Shown: one piece after another, positions 45,701 through 52,797 of the stretch
Numbering within the stretch: the stretch's first letter is position 1
Layout: every line of letters starts with the position of its first letter
DNA from: Amphiura filiformis
Taxonomy: Eukaryota; Echinodermata; Ophiuroidea; Amphilepidida; Amphiuridae
Reading direction: 5' to 3'
Length of the DNA stretch: 64,000 nucleotides
Assembly (NCBI RefSeq): GCF_039555335.1
Contig: NC_092631.1
Span: 14,174,305 to 14,238,304, forward strand
Notes under the pieces: model-generated
Database searches by the model: none
Told to the model about the DNA's origin: nothing
The model's input: only the letters and a program-made list of their open reading frames with translations
Position numbers and translations under genes: made by a program

Positions 45701-48523
45701 TATAGTTTGATGTGTTTCTTGCATTTTTCCTTTTTTTTCTGTGACAAAAGTGTGTCGCAGTGGACAACAAAATGTAGAAAAGCCCCATCAATGCTAATCA
45801 TTTACGCTGGAAATCGCAGCAGAAGGCGTAAAACACAAAAGTTGTTGCAATGGAAAGATGCACACGAATATATCGGACAAATATGCTAACCCTAAAAAGA
45901 ATTTTATTTATTTAATGTGTGTATAATATTATTTCTCACTTGTTCTCTTTCCAATTCAGTTTATTCTACGTATATTATGAGCAGTACACAACAATAGTGA
46001 TGGACTCGGTGATGAATCTTGGGATTGCATTGGGAGCCATCTTCCTCATCTCCTTTGTTTTGTTAGCGTTTGACTTCTTCACGTCCCTCTTCATCGTCGG
46101 TACCATAGCTATGATCACCTTGGATCTTATTGGGCTTATGTACCTATGGGGGATCATGCTTAATGCTATCTCATTAGTCAATCTAATCATGGTGAGTTTA
46201 TTGATTGGACGGGTCTGTAAATCTTGTAAAAGTTGACCTTTTGCAAATGTTTGGGCTCTTACAAAATTGAAAACGGACAAATATGCCTATTTAGCGGTTA
46301 GTGAAGTTGGCTGTAAACTTTGTAACTGGCGACATTTTAGAAATAGGTACAGATGCTTGAAATTGTTATAGCGTGAAATGGAATTGCACTTTTGCAAATG
46401 TTGGGGGGGGGGGAGCTGTCAGAGCTCCTTGGCCCTTTTTTGCCAGTGTAGCTTGTGTACTGCTTATGTAGCTTATGTACTGCGTAAATAGGGCAGTAGG
46501 GTTCTATGTTATGGAATACCATTTGTTGAACAAGCCGTGTAGTATCATATGAACCTGACGAGGCCTGGTTGTTTTTACACGATAAAGTAGGCAATAGCAA
46601 AGGGACTCTGCGGAGAACAGTAGGATTACCGTATTCCATGCATCTCATTGGCATGGCAGGTCAAAACATGTACAGGTGTTGTGTACAGGTACATGGTAAC
46701 TGCCCCGTAGGTTACCAACTTTGGAAATAAGATCACAAGACATAATCAAGGCATAATTCAGCAGGTATCAAAAGTAGTGCTTGTACATAAAAAGTATTAA
46801 ATTTCTATCATCTTGTAAATGCCGCTCTTAGCTGTGAATGGTATGTTTAGTTTTTATATAAAAAGAAAATTAAACAATAATAATAAAATAAAACCTAATA
46901 CATTTTTTGCTTTTCATTTCTTTACAGTCCGTCGGTATATCTGTTGAATTCTGCTCCCATATAGCACGTGCCTTTGCTGTCAGTACCAAAAACACTAGAG
47001 TAGAGCGAGCCAAAGATGCAATCACACACATGGGAAGCTCTGTAAGTAGACTGCTGTATTAAAGCATTCAATGAAATAATTCAATGAAGCCAAGAAAAGA
47101 TGGCGAAGTCCTGCTATGTGCATCTTACAAATGTATAATTTTGTTTATCAAATATTATTTAATACTAACTTTTGTACAACATCACACTCTGCGTTTAGTG
47201 GCATCCTCACCATTTTCACCATCTTGTACGATGTTTGTAAAAGCTTTTTTATATTGTAATTATTTGTATGGATGGAATTTGATGAAATAAAACTGAATTG
47301 AATAGAACTAAGTGTGCGCAAAATGGTATAGTAATCAGGGTTCAAAATAGGGGTTTGGATTGTCACATATGGGAGACCAAAAGAGCGTACCTCTAGCATT
47401 TATCGACAAATGCTCTTAGTCTACAATCCGTTACTTATTATTATTATTGTTCTTCCTGTCATTCTTGCTCTATACAGGTTTTAAGTGGCATCACATTCAC
47501 CAAAATAACTGGCATCATTGTCTTAGCATTTTCCAAGTCTCAACTCTTCCAAGTATTCTACTTTAGAATGTATCTTGGCATTGTCTTCTTTGGGGCGCTG
47601 CATGGGCTTGTATTTCTACCAGTATTGCTGAGTTTTATAGGTAAGCTTAATTTAGGTCACTACAGGTAAATTAAGTAATTCTTGGCCAAGTTCGAACAAT
47701 CAGAACGCTAGTAGCTCCGGGATAAACACACGCGCACATAGCGTGGTACAGAAGAAAGCATGCACGTGTCTTGCATTGCGTACAAGCTTATTTAATACGC
47801 TACATGGATGCAACAGATACATTCGAGCTTGGCAAAGAATTACTTGATTTACCTGTAGTTGGTTTCATGAATAACATAATCGCTGAATTAATTTACCCAC
47901 TGGGTGATGAGTGCTTCTAAAACTAGCTCAGTCTAGCGCCCCTGTGTTATTTGCTCATTTATTTTTTGACAGTTTCATCTATCATGATGGTCAATAGACA
48001 TCTTCAGTTGATCCTCACTTCCTTTGAGGACATGATAGACATAACAGTCAATCATGAGTAAAATTCTGGTTTTGTGCAGAAGAATAGCAAGTTTTTTCTT
48101 TGTACTATTCACTTCTGACCTTCTTAAATGCAACCGACAGATTGCAACTCAATTCACTTCAGTGTAGGAAAGTGCGTAGTACGCCATAAAATCTATTACT
48201 TTGAGGTGATACTTTGAAATAAGTATTACCTCAAATTGAGAAGCTGAACAATATTTATGGGCTAATATGTTATGATCTATAGTATCAAAAGCCTTTGAAA
48301 TGTCTAAAAAATACAGGTGTAACTCAATTACCTTTGTCTTATTTTGCACCTGGCAGGACCTGGAGTAAATAAAGCCAAGGCATATGAAGAACAAGATAGA
48401 GCACCATTAATAGAAGACTCAGAATCGTCAGATATTAGGTCCAAACCAGATACATTACAGTCGCCTACAGATGGAGATCCTAATATTCCAAGGAGAGATA
48501 TACAGGGCTATTATTATGCTTGA
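24751..48523 (+). CDS. NPC1: NPC1, Niemann-Pick C1 intracellular cholesterol transporter, whole gene of 19 coding exons
   Basis: The coding sequence joins 24751-24795, 27737-29088, 29946-30187, 30656-30756, 31994-32169, 34340-34468, 35319-35501, 36187-36301, 36646-36773, 37753-37890, 39186-39275, 40258-40448, 41203-41451, 41900-41961, 44532-44682, 45960-46191, 46928-47041, 47478-47640 and 48357-48523. All junctions are GT-AG and every phase agrees. The product is about 1342 residues (human NPC1 has 1278). In lysosomes and late endosomes, NPC1 takes cholesterol from NPC2 onto its N-terminal domain and exports it through the limiting membrane. Visible parts are a signal peptide, Cys-rich sterol-binding domain, proline linker, two large luminal domains, a sterol-sensing domain with GVDNIF, and a cytosolic tail with an acidic dileucine-type signal. 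One base appears missing in exon 2. NPC1-like 1 was considered, but the linker and overall similarity favour NPC1. Confidence 0.96.
25046..25192. repeat. Foldback MITE in NPC1 intron 1
   Basis: TAAAGTCTTATTCAGATT and its exact mirror AATCTGAATAAGACTTTA bound 147 bp. The core is CpG-rich (GACGTCGCGCGTATACGCG). Confidence 0.85.
25748..26127. repeat. Foldback element with GAGTTTCCCGTCAC arms, intron 1
   Basis: GTCAATTTTGAGTTTCCCGT(CAC) at 25748 is mirrored by (GTG)ACGGGAAACTCAAAATCGAC ending at 26127. The arms are 23 bp with one mismatch. Confidence 0.85.
26363..26633 (+). repeat. Tandem duplication, unit about 139 bp, rich in TCTCACGC
   Basis: GAGTCTCATGCATTGGGTCA at 26363 recurs as GAGTCTCACGCATTGGGTCA at 26502, and the copies agree to CATCAAAATAATTTGTTGTCC. 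TCTCACG occurs many times per copy. Confidence 0.85.
27451..27652. repeat. TA-flanked MITE with CTGTAAAAGT ends, NPC1 intron 1
   Basis: CTGTAAAAGT and ACTTTTACAG with TA on both sides, plus TTTTCGCGAG and its CGCGAAAA counterpart inside. It ends 84 bp before exon 2. A diverged relative is at 31158-31344. Confidence 0.85.
27737..29088 (+). CDS. NPC1: NPC1 exon 2: sterol-binding domain, TM1, TM2 and start of middle luminal domain
   Basis: A single 1352-bp exon covers about residues 16-466. It contains the Cys-rich N-terminal domain ([32 protein letters not shown]), the linker [16 protein letters not shown]1 ([19 protein letters not shown]), a polar cytosolic loop, TM2 ([19 protein letters not shown]) and [11 protein letters not shown] at the start of the middle luminal domain. 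The frame breaks at the GGGG run 28282-28285: upstream codons read ...WLGFMG and stop soon after if continued, while [15 protein letters not shown] resumes in the next frame. Residue spacing to human NPC1 is kept if one G is missing. Donor CAG|GTAAAT. Human NPC1 splits this region into several exons. Confidence 0.93.
28282..28285 (+). other. NPC1: Apparent 1-bp deletion (frameshift) in NPC1 exon 2
   Basis: Four G where the reading frame requires five. Both sides are strongly NPC1-like and residue spacing across the site matches the family, so the simplest reading is one lost G in a homopolymer. A sequencing or assembly error is more likely than a real null allele. Confidence 0.88.
29436..29707. 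repeat. TA-flanked MITE with CC(A/G)TATTCGTTCCATTA ends, NPC1 intron 2
   Basis: CCATATTCGTTCCATTATAA and the mirrored ATTAATGGAACGAATACGG equivalent, each with TA outside. The interior carries a direct repeat of GTAACAAAGTCATTTTGGGTG type. Confidence 0.85.
29946..30187 (+). CDS. NPC1: NPC1 exon 3: middle luminal domain
   Basis: Acceptor CTGCAG|GTACTT. The peptide [20 protein letters not shown] leads to [32 protein letters not shown], matching the human ...APLSP..TNCTILSVLNY and ADYHTHFLYCV blocks. It ends in phase 2 at donor GG|GTAAGT. The middle luminal domain works with the C-terminal luminal domain around the sterol path. Confidence 0.95.
30215..30498. repeat. hAT-like repeat with AAAGTCCTTGAA motifs, NPC1 intron 3
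   Basis: CAGGGTACCCA at the left and GGGAACCCTG at the right, with several copies of CCTTGAAAGTCCT. The 8-bp flanks do not match, so the borders are tentative. Confidence 0.6.
30656..30756 (+). CDS. NPC1: NPC1 exon 4: middle luminal domain
   Basis: Acceptor TTCACAG|TGCTTC in phase 2. It reads [20 protein letters not shown] then [13 protein letters not shown], matching human PCLGTFGGPVFPW. Donor GATG|GTATGT, phase 1. Confidence 0.95.
30831..31011. repeat. Family A foldback MITE, copy 7, NPC1 intron 4
   Basis: Left GCGCTATTCCGGTTGAAATC. The right arm is slightly decayed (GGATTTTCTGTAATAGCCC). Confidence 0.85.
31158..31344. repeat. Diverged relative of the CTGTAAAAGT MITE, intron 4
   Basis: CACTGTAAATGTGGAAATTTT at the left, and CGCGCAAATTTTCACTTTTAC at the right. 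Confidence 0.6.
31520..31660. repeat. Family A foldback MITE, copy 8, internally deleted, intron 4
   Basis: Both outer arms are excellent (TCTATTCCAGTTGAAATCC and GGATTTCAACTGGAATTGCC), but part of the centre is missing, leaving 141 bp. Confidence 0.88.
31994..32169 (+). CDS. NPC1: NPC1 exon 5: end of middle luminal domain
   Basis: Acceptor CTTCTTAG|GTGAGA in phase 1. It reads [39 protein letters not shown] and TIAYQAE, very close to human [16 protein letters not shown] and NPNLTISF. Donor GAG|GTAATG, phase 0. Confidence 0.95.
32189..32369. repeat. Family A foldback MITE, copy 9, 19 bp after exon 5
   Basis: CCAGTTGACATCCATGCATC at the left, GGATTTCAACTGGAATAGCC at the right. It lies immediately inside intron 5. 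Confidence 0.85.
32370..33472. other. NPC1 intron 5, unannotated part
   Basis: AT-rich sequence without recognised elements. The open frames on the minus strand are not gene-like. Confidence 0.4.
33473..33754. repeat. Family with CCAAAGAGTAC ends, copy 2, intron 5
   Basis: ACCCAAAGAGTACCTACTC at the left is mirrored by GAGTCAGTACTCTTTGGTTTT at the right. Confidence 0.75.
33846..34270 (+). repeat. tRNA-derived SINE, NPC1 intron 5
   Basis: The head has an A-box-like TGGCGCAATGGTTAG (about 33859) and a B-box-like GGTTCAATTCC (about 33902) after GAGGTCCC. The body has GGAGGGGACGTTAAGCCGTC. The tail ATGGAAATAAGCTTCAATAG then GGGTTATCC resembles the LINE tail at 39710-39905, suggesting that LINE as mobilising partner. 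It ends in CAAATCAAATCAAAA. Confidence 0.8.
34340..34468 (+). CDS. NPC1: NPC1 exon 6: entry to the sterol-sensing domain
   Basis: Acceptor TTGCAG|AGATCA, phase 0. [20 protein letters not shown] then [20 protein letters not shown] matches human [20 protein letters not shown]. The hydrophobic stretch is TM3, first helix of the sterol-sensing domain. Donor CTG|GTAAGT. Confidence 0.96.
34795..34969. repeat. hAT-like MITE with CAGGGGTGTGAGA ends, intron 6
   Basis: CAGGGGTGTGAGA and TCTCACACCCCTG are inverted ends. The 8-bp flanks do not match clearly. A relative is at 44060-44242. Confidence 0.72.
35319..35501 (+). CDS. NPC1: NPC1 exon 7: core of the sterol-sensing domain
   Basis: Acceptor ATTACAG|ATCGAT, phase 0. 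[20 protein letters not shown] is a membrane helix. Then [20 protein letters not shown] carries the hallmark GVDNIF of sterol-sensing domains, followed by ILVQRYQ. Donor CAG|GTAAGA. Confidence 0.97.
35524..35625. repeat. Family B foldback MITE, copy 2, intron 7
   Basis: TTGGGCAGGAAAATCCTCTT and AGGTTTTTCCTGCCCAA. It begins 22 bp after exon 7. Confidence 0.82.
36187..36301 (+). CDS. NPC1: NPC1 exon 8: sterol-sensing domain
   Basis: Acceptor [33 protein letters not shown] then [19 protein letters not shown] matches human [25 protein letters not shown]. Donor CTTG|GTAAGA, phase 1. Confidence 0.96.
36369..36530. repeat. hAT-like MITE, intron 8
   Basis: CAGGGCTCAAAGTAC and the mirrored end TTTTGACCCCTG. 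Flanks TCTGCATT and TCCGTATG are only partly alike, so the duplication is uncertain. Confidence 0.5.
36646..36773 (+). CDS. NPC1: NPC1 exon 9: end of the sterol-sensing domain
   Basis: Acceptor TTTTAG|GTGCTT, phase 1. [20 protein letters not shown] then [20 protein letters not shown] matches human [32 protein letters not shown]. Donor GAG|GTAAGC. Confidence 0.97.
37351..37662. repeat. CACAGAATTAGAG element, copy 1, intron 9
   Basis: CACAGAATTAGAGGAGAAAC at the left. The right border ends GGTTCTCCTCTAA without the terminal ATTCTGTG. It matches the better preserved copy at 40692-40978. Confidence 0.75.
37753..37890 (+). CDS. NPC1: NPC1 exon 10: cytosolic loop after the sterol-sensing domain
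   Basis: Acceptor [33 protein letters not shown] then [20 protein letters not shown] matches human NRLDIFCC...LFRFFKNSYSPLLL. Donor ACT|GTAAGT, phase 0. Confidence 0.93.
38748..39028. repeat. Family A relative, copy 10, long variant, intron 10
   Basis: GGCTATTCCAGTTGAAATCC at the left and TGGACTTTAAATGGAATAGC at the right. Several CTTCCACAGGGG/CTCCCCCTGT motifs lie inside. At 281 bp it is longer than the usual 185 and resembles copy 1 internally. Confidence 0.8.
39186..39275 (+). CDS. NPC1: NPC1 exon 11: TM8 and start of the C-terminal luminal domain
   Basis: Acceptor [33 protein letters not shown] then [10 protein letters not shown] matches human VGLDQSLSMP. Donor CAG|GTAAGT. Confidence 0.95.
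39710..39905 (+). repeat. 3' end of a CR1/L2-like LINE, intron 11
   Basis: GGACCCAATGGAAATAAGCT then TTTTTGGGCTATCCTTAG, ending in CCAAATCAAATCA. It shares its tail with the SINE at 33846. No coding part is visible. Confidence 0.6.
40258..40448 (+). CDS. NPC1: NPC1 exon 12: C-terminal luminal domain
   Basis: Acceptor [32 protein letters not shown] and [20 protein letters not shown] then [20 protein letters not shown] match human DSYMVDYF...AGPPVYFVLEEGHDY and MVCGGMGCNNDSL. It ends phase 2 at donor TA|GTAAGT. Confidence 0.96.
40692..40978. mobile_element. hAT-type MITE, 287 bp, perfect TSD TCAGAAAC, NPC1 intron 12
   Basis: Ends CACAGAATTAGAGAA and TTCTGTAATTCTGTG are inverted at 14 of 15 bases. 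TCAGAAAC stands on both sides (40684-40691 and 40979-40986). The core is CpG-containing. Confidence 0.88.
41203..41451 (+). CDS. NPC1: NPC1 exon 13: Cys-rich part of the C-terminal luminal domain
   Basis: Acceptor TTCCCAG|TACAAG, phase 2. [20 protein letters not shown], then [20 protein letters not shown] and DSCSACRPS correspond to human APSSWIDDYFDW and CCRVDNITDQFCNAS...CVRCRP. Donor GG|GTGAGA, phase 2. Confidence 0.95.
41900..41961 (+). CDS. NPC1: NPC1 exon 14: short luminal exon
   Basis: Acceptor ATTGCAG|AGGCCA. Joined to exon 13 it reads [20 protein letters not shown], matching human CGKGGHAAYSSAV. The exon is 62 bp, ending phase 1 at GGAG|GTAAGA. Confidence 0.92.
42172..43489. mobile_element. 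TTAA-flanked piggyBac-type element, 1318 bp, NPC1 intron 14
   Basis: TTAATCCCCTGGACACTAC at the left and the reverse complement TTAACCCCATATGAGAACTAC at the right, TTAA at both borders. It is a longer relative of 2538-2752. A CpG-rich patch at 42505-42575 (GCGCGCGATTCCCGTCGCGG) contrasts with the AT-rich rest. No transposase frame is seen. Confidence 0.7.
43733..43915 (-). repeat. tRNA-derived SINE-like repeat, minus strand, intron 14
   Basis: On the minus strand TAGTGAAGTGG resembles an A box, and GACTGGTTTAATCCCCG a B box. It shares AGAGAAAAAATTAG and the tRNA-like part with 44250-44450. Confidence 0.6.
44060..44242. repeat. hAT-like MITE with CAGGGGTG ends, copy 2, intron 14
   Basis: CAGGGGTGTGAAATCGCCTC and AGGCACTCGCACCCCTG. 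Internal TCCTCTTTTTT and TTTTCAGCCCATTTT are shared with 34795-34969. Confidence 0.72.
44250..44450 (-). repeat. tRNA-derived SINE-like repeat, copy 2, minus strand, intron 14
   Basis: On the minus strand GACTGGGGTTCAATCCCCGC gives a good B box, preceded by CTCTGAACCGGTAATCCAGC as in a tRNA anticodon-to-variable region. The 3' extent is not clear. Confidence 0.6.
44532..44682 (+). CDS. NPC1: NPC1 exon 15: C-terminal luminal domain
   Basis: Acceptor TTCACAG|CAACAT, phase 1. [20 protein letters not shown] then [17 protein letters not shown] matches human [25 protein letters not shown]. Donor AG|GTAAAG, phase 2. Confidence 0.96.
44714..45241. repeat. Family A foldback MITE, copy 11, split by a nested element, intron 15
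   Basis: The left half GGGCTATTCCAGTTGAAATC to AGACATTGCCTTA and the right half from CCTTAATCTCCCACACAGG to GGATTTCAACAGGAATAGCC are separated by about 360 bp of a different foldback element. Confidence 0.9.
44764..45121. mobile_element. Foldback element nested in family A copy 11, TSD CCTTA
   Basis: CCTTA occurs on both sides (44759-44763 and 45122-45126). The arms of more than 150 bp match: TGGTAACAAAAGTTATGTAT, then GGGGCAAGGAATCCAATTAC, and their mirrors. It folds into one long hairpin around 44930. Confidence 0.9.
45960..46191 (+). CDS. NPC1: NPC1 exon 16: TM9-TM11 region
   Basis: Acceptor AATTCAG|TTTATT, phase 2. [20 protein letters not shown] then [20 protein letters not shown] and [17 protein letters not shown] match human SVFYVFYEQYLTI, LGVSLGAIFLV and LWGISLNAVSLVNLVM. 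Donor ATG|GTGAGT, phase 0. Confidence 0.97.
46928..47041 (+). CDS. NPC1: NPC1 exon 17: loop with [12 protein letters not shown]
   Basis: Acceptor [33 protein letters not shown] then [15 protein letters not shown] matches human [16 protein letters not shown] and RVERAEEALAHMGSS. Donor TCT|GTAAGT. Confidence 0.97.
47105..47312 (+). repeat. 3' end of a CR1/Jockey-like LINE, intron 17
   Basis: TTTGTATGGATGGAATTTGA then AATAAAACTGAATTGAATAG is the AT-rich, TGAATTGAA-ending tail typical of such LINE 3' UTRs. The 5' boundary is a guess. Confidence 0.45.
47478..47640 (+). CDS. NPC1: NPC1 exon 18: last membrane helices
   Basis: Acceptor [33 protein letters not shown] then [20 protein letters not shown] and LPVLLSFIG match human [36 protein letters not shown]. 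Donor ATAG|GTAAGC, phase 1. Confidence 0.97.
48357..48523 (+). CDS. NPC1: NPC1 exon 19: cytosolic tail and stop
   Basis: Acceptor [32 protein letters not shown] is followed by an acidic, serine-rich tail ending GYYYA and TGA at 48521-48523. GP.VNKAK matches human. The human LLNF terminus is absent, but DRAPLI fits the [DE]XXXL[LI] dileucine sorting pattern. The tail is roughly 30 residues longer than human. Confidence 0.95.
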
Positions 48524-48983
48524 TTCGAGCATATGTACATAGATATATTAGCTATTCAATTGTGATGCATCATATCAAAAGGTCCCTTAAGTTAGACAAA
48601 CCTGTATTAAGATATAGGTAATATAAACTTGCCAAATATAAACAAAATAAGAAAAAAAATGTTAAACACTTGTATTCATATTTTCAAAAGTATCACATTA
48701 AATTTATAAACCAAGGTATCATTTTAAAACTTGGTCTTTATTCTTTCAAGTAAAGATAAAAGCTCAATACCATAAGGTACCTTTTAATTTGATGTGTCAC
48801 AATTTTATTAGTAGTTTTATTTTTTGAATGCAAGTGTTTGTGTGTACGAATGTAGGTGTACATATGTGATTATATTTACGTGTATTACAAAGTATTTTGT
48901 CGGCAGAATGCAGTACTATTGTTAAGTGATTTCTTTACGCCAACTAACATTTATTGCATTCTTAAGACAATTTAGGTATCATA

Positions 48984-50198
48984 CACTGCCGCCTAGAAGT
49001 GAAATCGCACTACACACAATCTTAACAGATGCTCAACACTGCAATAAATGCTATACAACTTATATCAAATTTTGTCTGTAACAGTTCCTTGACCCTCTTA
49101 CATTAATAAATTCAACTTTCTATGACCCTCTAGTGCATAACCCTTCCAAAATAAACTTTTTTTCCAAGGAGTTGAAATCTACACACAAAAATCCCATTCA
49201 GATTTGCTCATTACTTATTCATGACCTCATTATCGGCAACTTCACTCAATGGGGCTCTGTGACATGGGATTTTCAACTGCCAACTCAGTAGATACTGATT
49301 GATAAAACACATGCGCAGTTGCTTTCCACATGTTCCTAGGACCTCAAAATACTTAGAAAATGAGGTCATTCAATATCTATAAACACATTTTGGCTGATAC
49401 AAGGTGATTTTTCAGAAGTGTAATTTGCCATACAAGTTGTTGCAGTAACACTGCGAACCAGCCAAATTCTACACGCAGCAACCCTGGGCAGCATGCAGCA
49501 GCTCACTGGCCCCGGGTAGATGACTTGGGAGTGCGTGTTTAGCTAGGTTAGAGGAAAAGTAGGGCAATCATCATCCCATTAGTTTTGATCATGGTAAACC
49601 ACCACAGTAAATAATCTGACTTTCAGAAAGGCCAAATGTTGGTATTTTCTCAATCTGATCACCAATTTCTAACTGAGAAATTGCTAGGAGATTTGATACA
49701 TCAGAATTTTGGCTGTTCACATTAAGTTAAAGAAACAACAAGAGGAGGGTACCATGGCAAATAAACCAAGAAGTGGGACACCCCAGCTCAAATCTAGAAG
49801 TTAATCACAATTTATCAGACACAATGACAAAATGCTGCCTTATAGTGATCAATGCAAAGGGCTACCACATTGCCTATTGAGCACTACAGGCTAATAAAAC
49901 AAACAAACCAAACAGTCTTTTTTTTAAGACTACCCAATAAATTACAAAGGTAGCATTGTTCATAAATGATATCCCATATTTTCAAATGTTTATTTTTAAA
50001 ATAGAGGAAACTAATAATAATATTAGGATAAATTTATTAAATAAAAAGTTGAATGCCCCAGAAAATTCTCTGTGCCCACGAAAGGTTACACACATACATG
50101 TACTGCACACATGCAACAGTACAGTGCTTAATGGGTACCCGGTGTATTCTCCCAGGGTAGTGGGTCAGTGAGTGCGATACCACTTCTAGGCGGCAGTG
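48984..50198. mobile_element. TA-flanked inverted-repeat element, 1215 bp, downstream of NPC1
   Basis: CACTGCCGCCTAGAAGTG at the left and CACTTCTAGGCGGCAGTG at the right, TA on both sides, about 30 bp of arms. Size and TA duplication suit Tc1/mariner. No transposase frame is legible, so it is non-autonomous or decayed. It begins 460 bp after the NPC1 stop and contains AATAAA at 49043, 49105 and 49150. Confidence 0.82.
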
Positions 50199-50241
50199 TA
50201 CCATGTAGGTTATCTACCATTGCACAACTGGCTGAAACATA

Positions 50242-50500
50242 TGAAGACCTGAGCGCAAGAAAACCGTAAGTCCACTTGGCCCCTCAACATGTATACACTA
50301 AAGTTACGTATAGTTTCTTAGGGTTTTATAATGTTTAATACATGTTCCAGGGTGAAAACATCATGAAAGGTGTGAAAAATTTGTTTTGGCCCCTGAACAT
50401 GTATTAAACATTACCAAACCATACGAAACTATACGCAACTTTAGTGTATACATGTTAAGGGGCAAAGTGGACTTACGGTCTTCTTGCGCTCAGGTCTTCA
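50242..50500. mobile_element. Long foldback MITE, 259 bp, TGAAGACCTGAGCGCAAGAA arms
   Basis: Arms of about 110 bp match closely: TGAAGACCTGAGCGCAAGAA, then ACCGTAAGTCCACTT and ACATGTATACACTAAAGTT, with mirrors at the right. Nearly the whole element is arm. Confidence 0.9.
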
Positions 50501-50586
50501 ATGCCATTTGTGGATGATTTCGCTGTATAAATCTGTTGAACACATAGATAGAAACTTATATTGGGTATGGATGGGTACCTCTTCCA

Positions 50587-50752
50587 TCCAGAAAAATGCA
50601 GCGCTAAATTTTTTACGTAAAAAATCTTATGTTTTGCCAAATGAGATAGAGCTAAATCCTTATGCTTTAGTTGTTCTAATCAGCTGTGTTTCATTTGGAA
50701 AACAAGGTAATATTTGTGTAATTCCAAAAAATGAGTGCTGAATTTTTCTGGA
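50587..50752. repeat. TCCAGAAAAAT foldback MITE, copy 1
   Basis: TCCAGAAAAATGCAGCGCTAA and the mirrored TGCTGAATTTTTCTGGA, with inner TTTTGCCAAATGA against TCATTTGGAAAAC. A second copy is at 62226-62533. Confidence 0.8.
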
Positions 50753-51247
50753 ATCTGGGAGTAAATGGTTTGTAAAACATGTATGTAAATGTGTTCATGT
50801 ATGCACATTTAAAGTGTGTTTGTTGTGTTTGAATTGAGAGAGGTGTGTTTTGCAATGTGTATATATTTCCCACTCTGTAATTTTTGAAGATGAATGACTG
50901 CAAAAGCACAAAAGCATGTTTCCTCCTCTGCATTCCCTACTATCATGCCTTTCTTTGTAAAAAAAAAGTACAGTGATCTGCTGATCCATGGCCAGTTACC
51001 AGGGTTTGGTCAGTAGGTTGCTGTGTTTATATTGTACATCTTCATTTGCTGTAGATGTGTGGACAAGAAAATAGTGTGTAGGTACATGTAGCATAACATT
51101 AAAAATATTACAACTCTTTTGTTTCGTCAAGAATTCTGATTCAGGGTGTATCATTGGGCAAAATCGGAACCAACTGTCTAGACAACCAGGTGAAAATTGA
51201 ATAAGGTTGGGGTTTTGGGGCAAGCTTTTTGGATACCCACCCATGGG

Positions 51248-51460
51248 CAGGGTTGCCAATCCCTGTGATTTGGTAGCCCAATTGGGCGACTTTTGAAGAT
51301 TTTCCCCGCGACTTGTAACAATTTCCTGTCCCATAGAAAGGAACGGTAAAAAAAAAAAATTGGGCAACTCTACAACATTGGACTCTTGCATCTCCAATAG
51401 TTTCCTGTCCCATAGACAAACTTGACCTGCGATTTGGGCTAAAAAAATTTGGCAACCCTG
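51248..51460. mobile_element. hAT-type MITE, 213 bp, perfect TSD CCCATGGG
   Basis: Ends CAGGGTTGCCAA and TTGGCAACCCTG are perfect inverted repeats. CCCATGGG stands at 51240-51247 and 51461-51468. It contains an internal repeat of TTTCCTGTCCCATAGA. Confidence 0.92.
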
Positions 51461-51469
51461 CCCATGGGT

Positions 51470-52200
51470 TGGAATTTCTGGTGCAGTTACCCAAAGGTCA
51501 TTATTTAATATATTTACAAGCCTTGCCCTAGCCTAGTTTGCCTGAAAAGTTCAATGGCACCATGAGTTGATAAATTGGTCCCTAGCCACAAAATCCAATT
51601 ACAAGAGGCCATAGTTCATTGTCGAACAAAGCTGTTGCTCAACTTGTTCACAATAAATTAACTATTTTGCAGGTTATATTTTCAATAAATATCATTGCTA
51701 CACACATAACTGTTTGGAGACCATTTAAAAAAAAGGGTGCAAATGTCGCACTCCACTTTGACTCGATCCCTGGTGATATTTATTACTCGGGTAGTCGGGT
51801 ACCCGCCCAAAAACGACATAAGCTATTCGGGCACAAAATTACTCAAAACTCCCAGCCTTGAAACTGAATAAGATGTATTGTTACTGTTAGCTTGGCATCT
51901 GAAATTGTTATTTTTTTAATTATGTAGAAAAATGTACATTTTACTGCTAGTGCAAAATTATTTATTCGCAAGCAATGCAATTTTGAATTTTCCCAATTTG
52001 GCTGCGATGGTATTTGACAGAATATTGATCAAAACCAAATATTGCGTTTTAGTGTCCTATAGTCATGAAAACCTGTGTATGTTATGAGTGAAGATTTGTC
52101 CTCTATGGTGTGACCATGGTATAGGGCATAAGCCTCAGAAATTAAGTTCTCTTGTCAAGCATTATTACTAGCAATGTGTAAAATAAAAAATTTTGAACAT
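51470..52200. other. Intergenic, nothing recognised
   Basis: AT-rich DNA with no credible exon or arm. Confidence 0.4.
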
Positions 52201-52214
52201 ACTTACCTACACAA

Positions 52215-52460
52215 GGTGATCTAATTTGCATAATTATCTGGTCTAGATGATTAAATTCGCAAAATTATCCAGACTGATTGATAAAATTTGCATAAATTTC
52301 TAGAGTTGATGTTTAAATTTGCATAATTACCCAGATAAGGTGATGAAATTTGCTAATTATCTAGACTAGATGATTGAATTTGCATACTTATCCAGACTGG
52401 TTGATTAGATTGGCATAATTATCCAGAATAAATGAATGAATTAGTATAATCATCAGGATT
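52215..52460 (+). repeat. Minisatellite, about 31-bp unit
   Basis: About eight diverged units of the type ATTTGCATAATTATCCAGACT then GATGATTAA follow one another. Confidence 0.82.
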
Positions 52461-52611
52461 AATCAAGCATTGGCTGACAAAACATCGGCTTGCTTCAACC
52501 TGATACAGTACTATAACTTCAAATAACCTACACAGGACTTCCAAACATGGAGGTGATTCAGGACCTATTTTGACATGGGATTTATGAGGAGTCCAGCTTT
52601 GCAGAATATTT

Positions 52612-52797
52612 GGACTATTGCAGTTGAAATCCATACACCACCTATGGGAGACATGACCTTAATATCCCACACAGGGATGTAGATTTCAAATGGAGTCACC
52701 CATTCAGGTAACCCCATTTGAAATTCACACTCCCTGTGCGGAAGATAAAGTTCATGTCTTGCATAGGGGATGTACGGATTGCAACTGGCATAGCCCA
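52612..52797. repeat. Family A foldback MITE, copy 12
   Basis: GGACTATTGCAGTTGAAATC and GGATTGCAACTGGCATAGCC. The outer arms carry compensating changes (GCAGTTG against CAACTGG) and the full length is kept. Confidence 0.88.
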
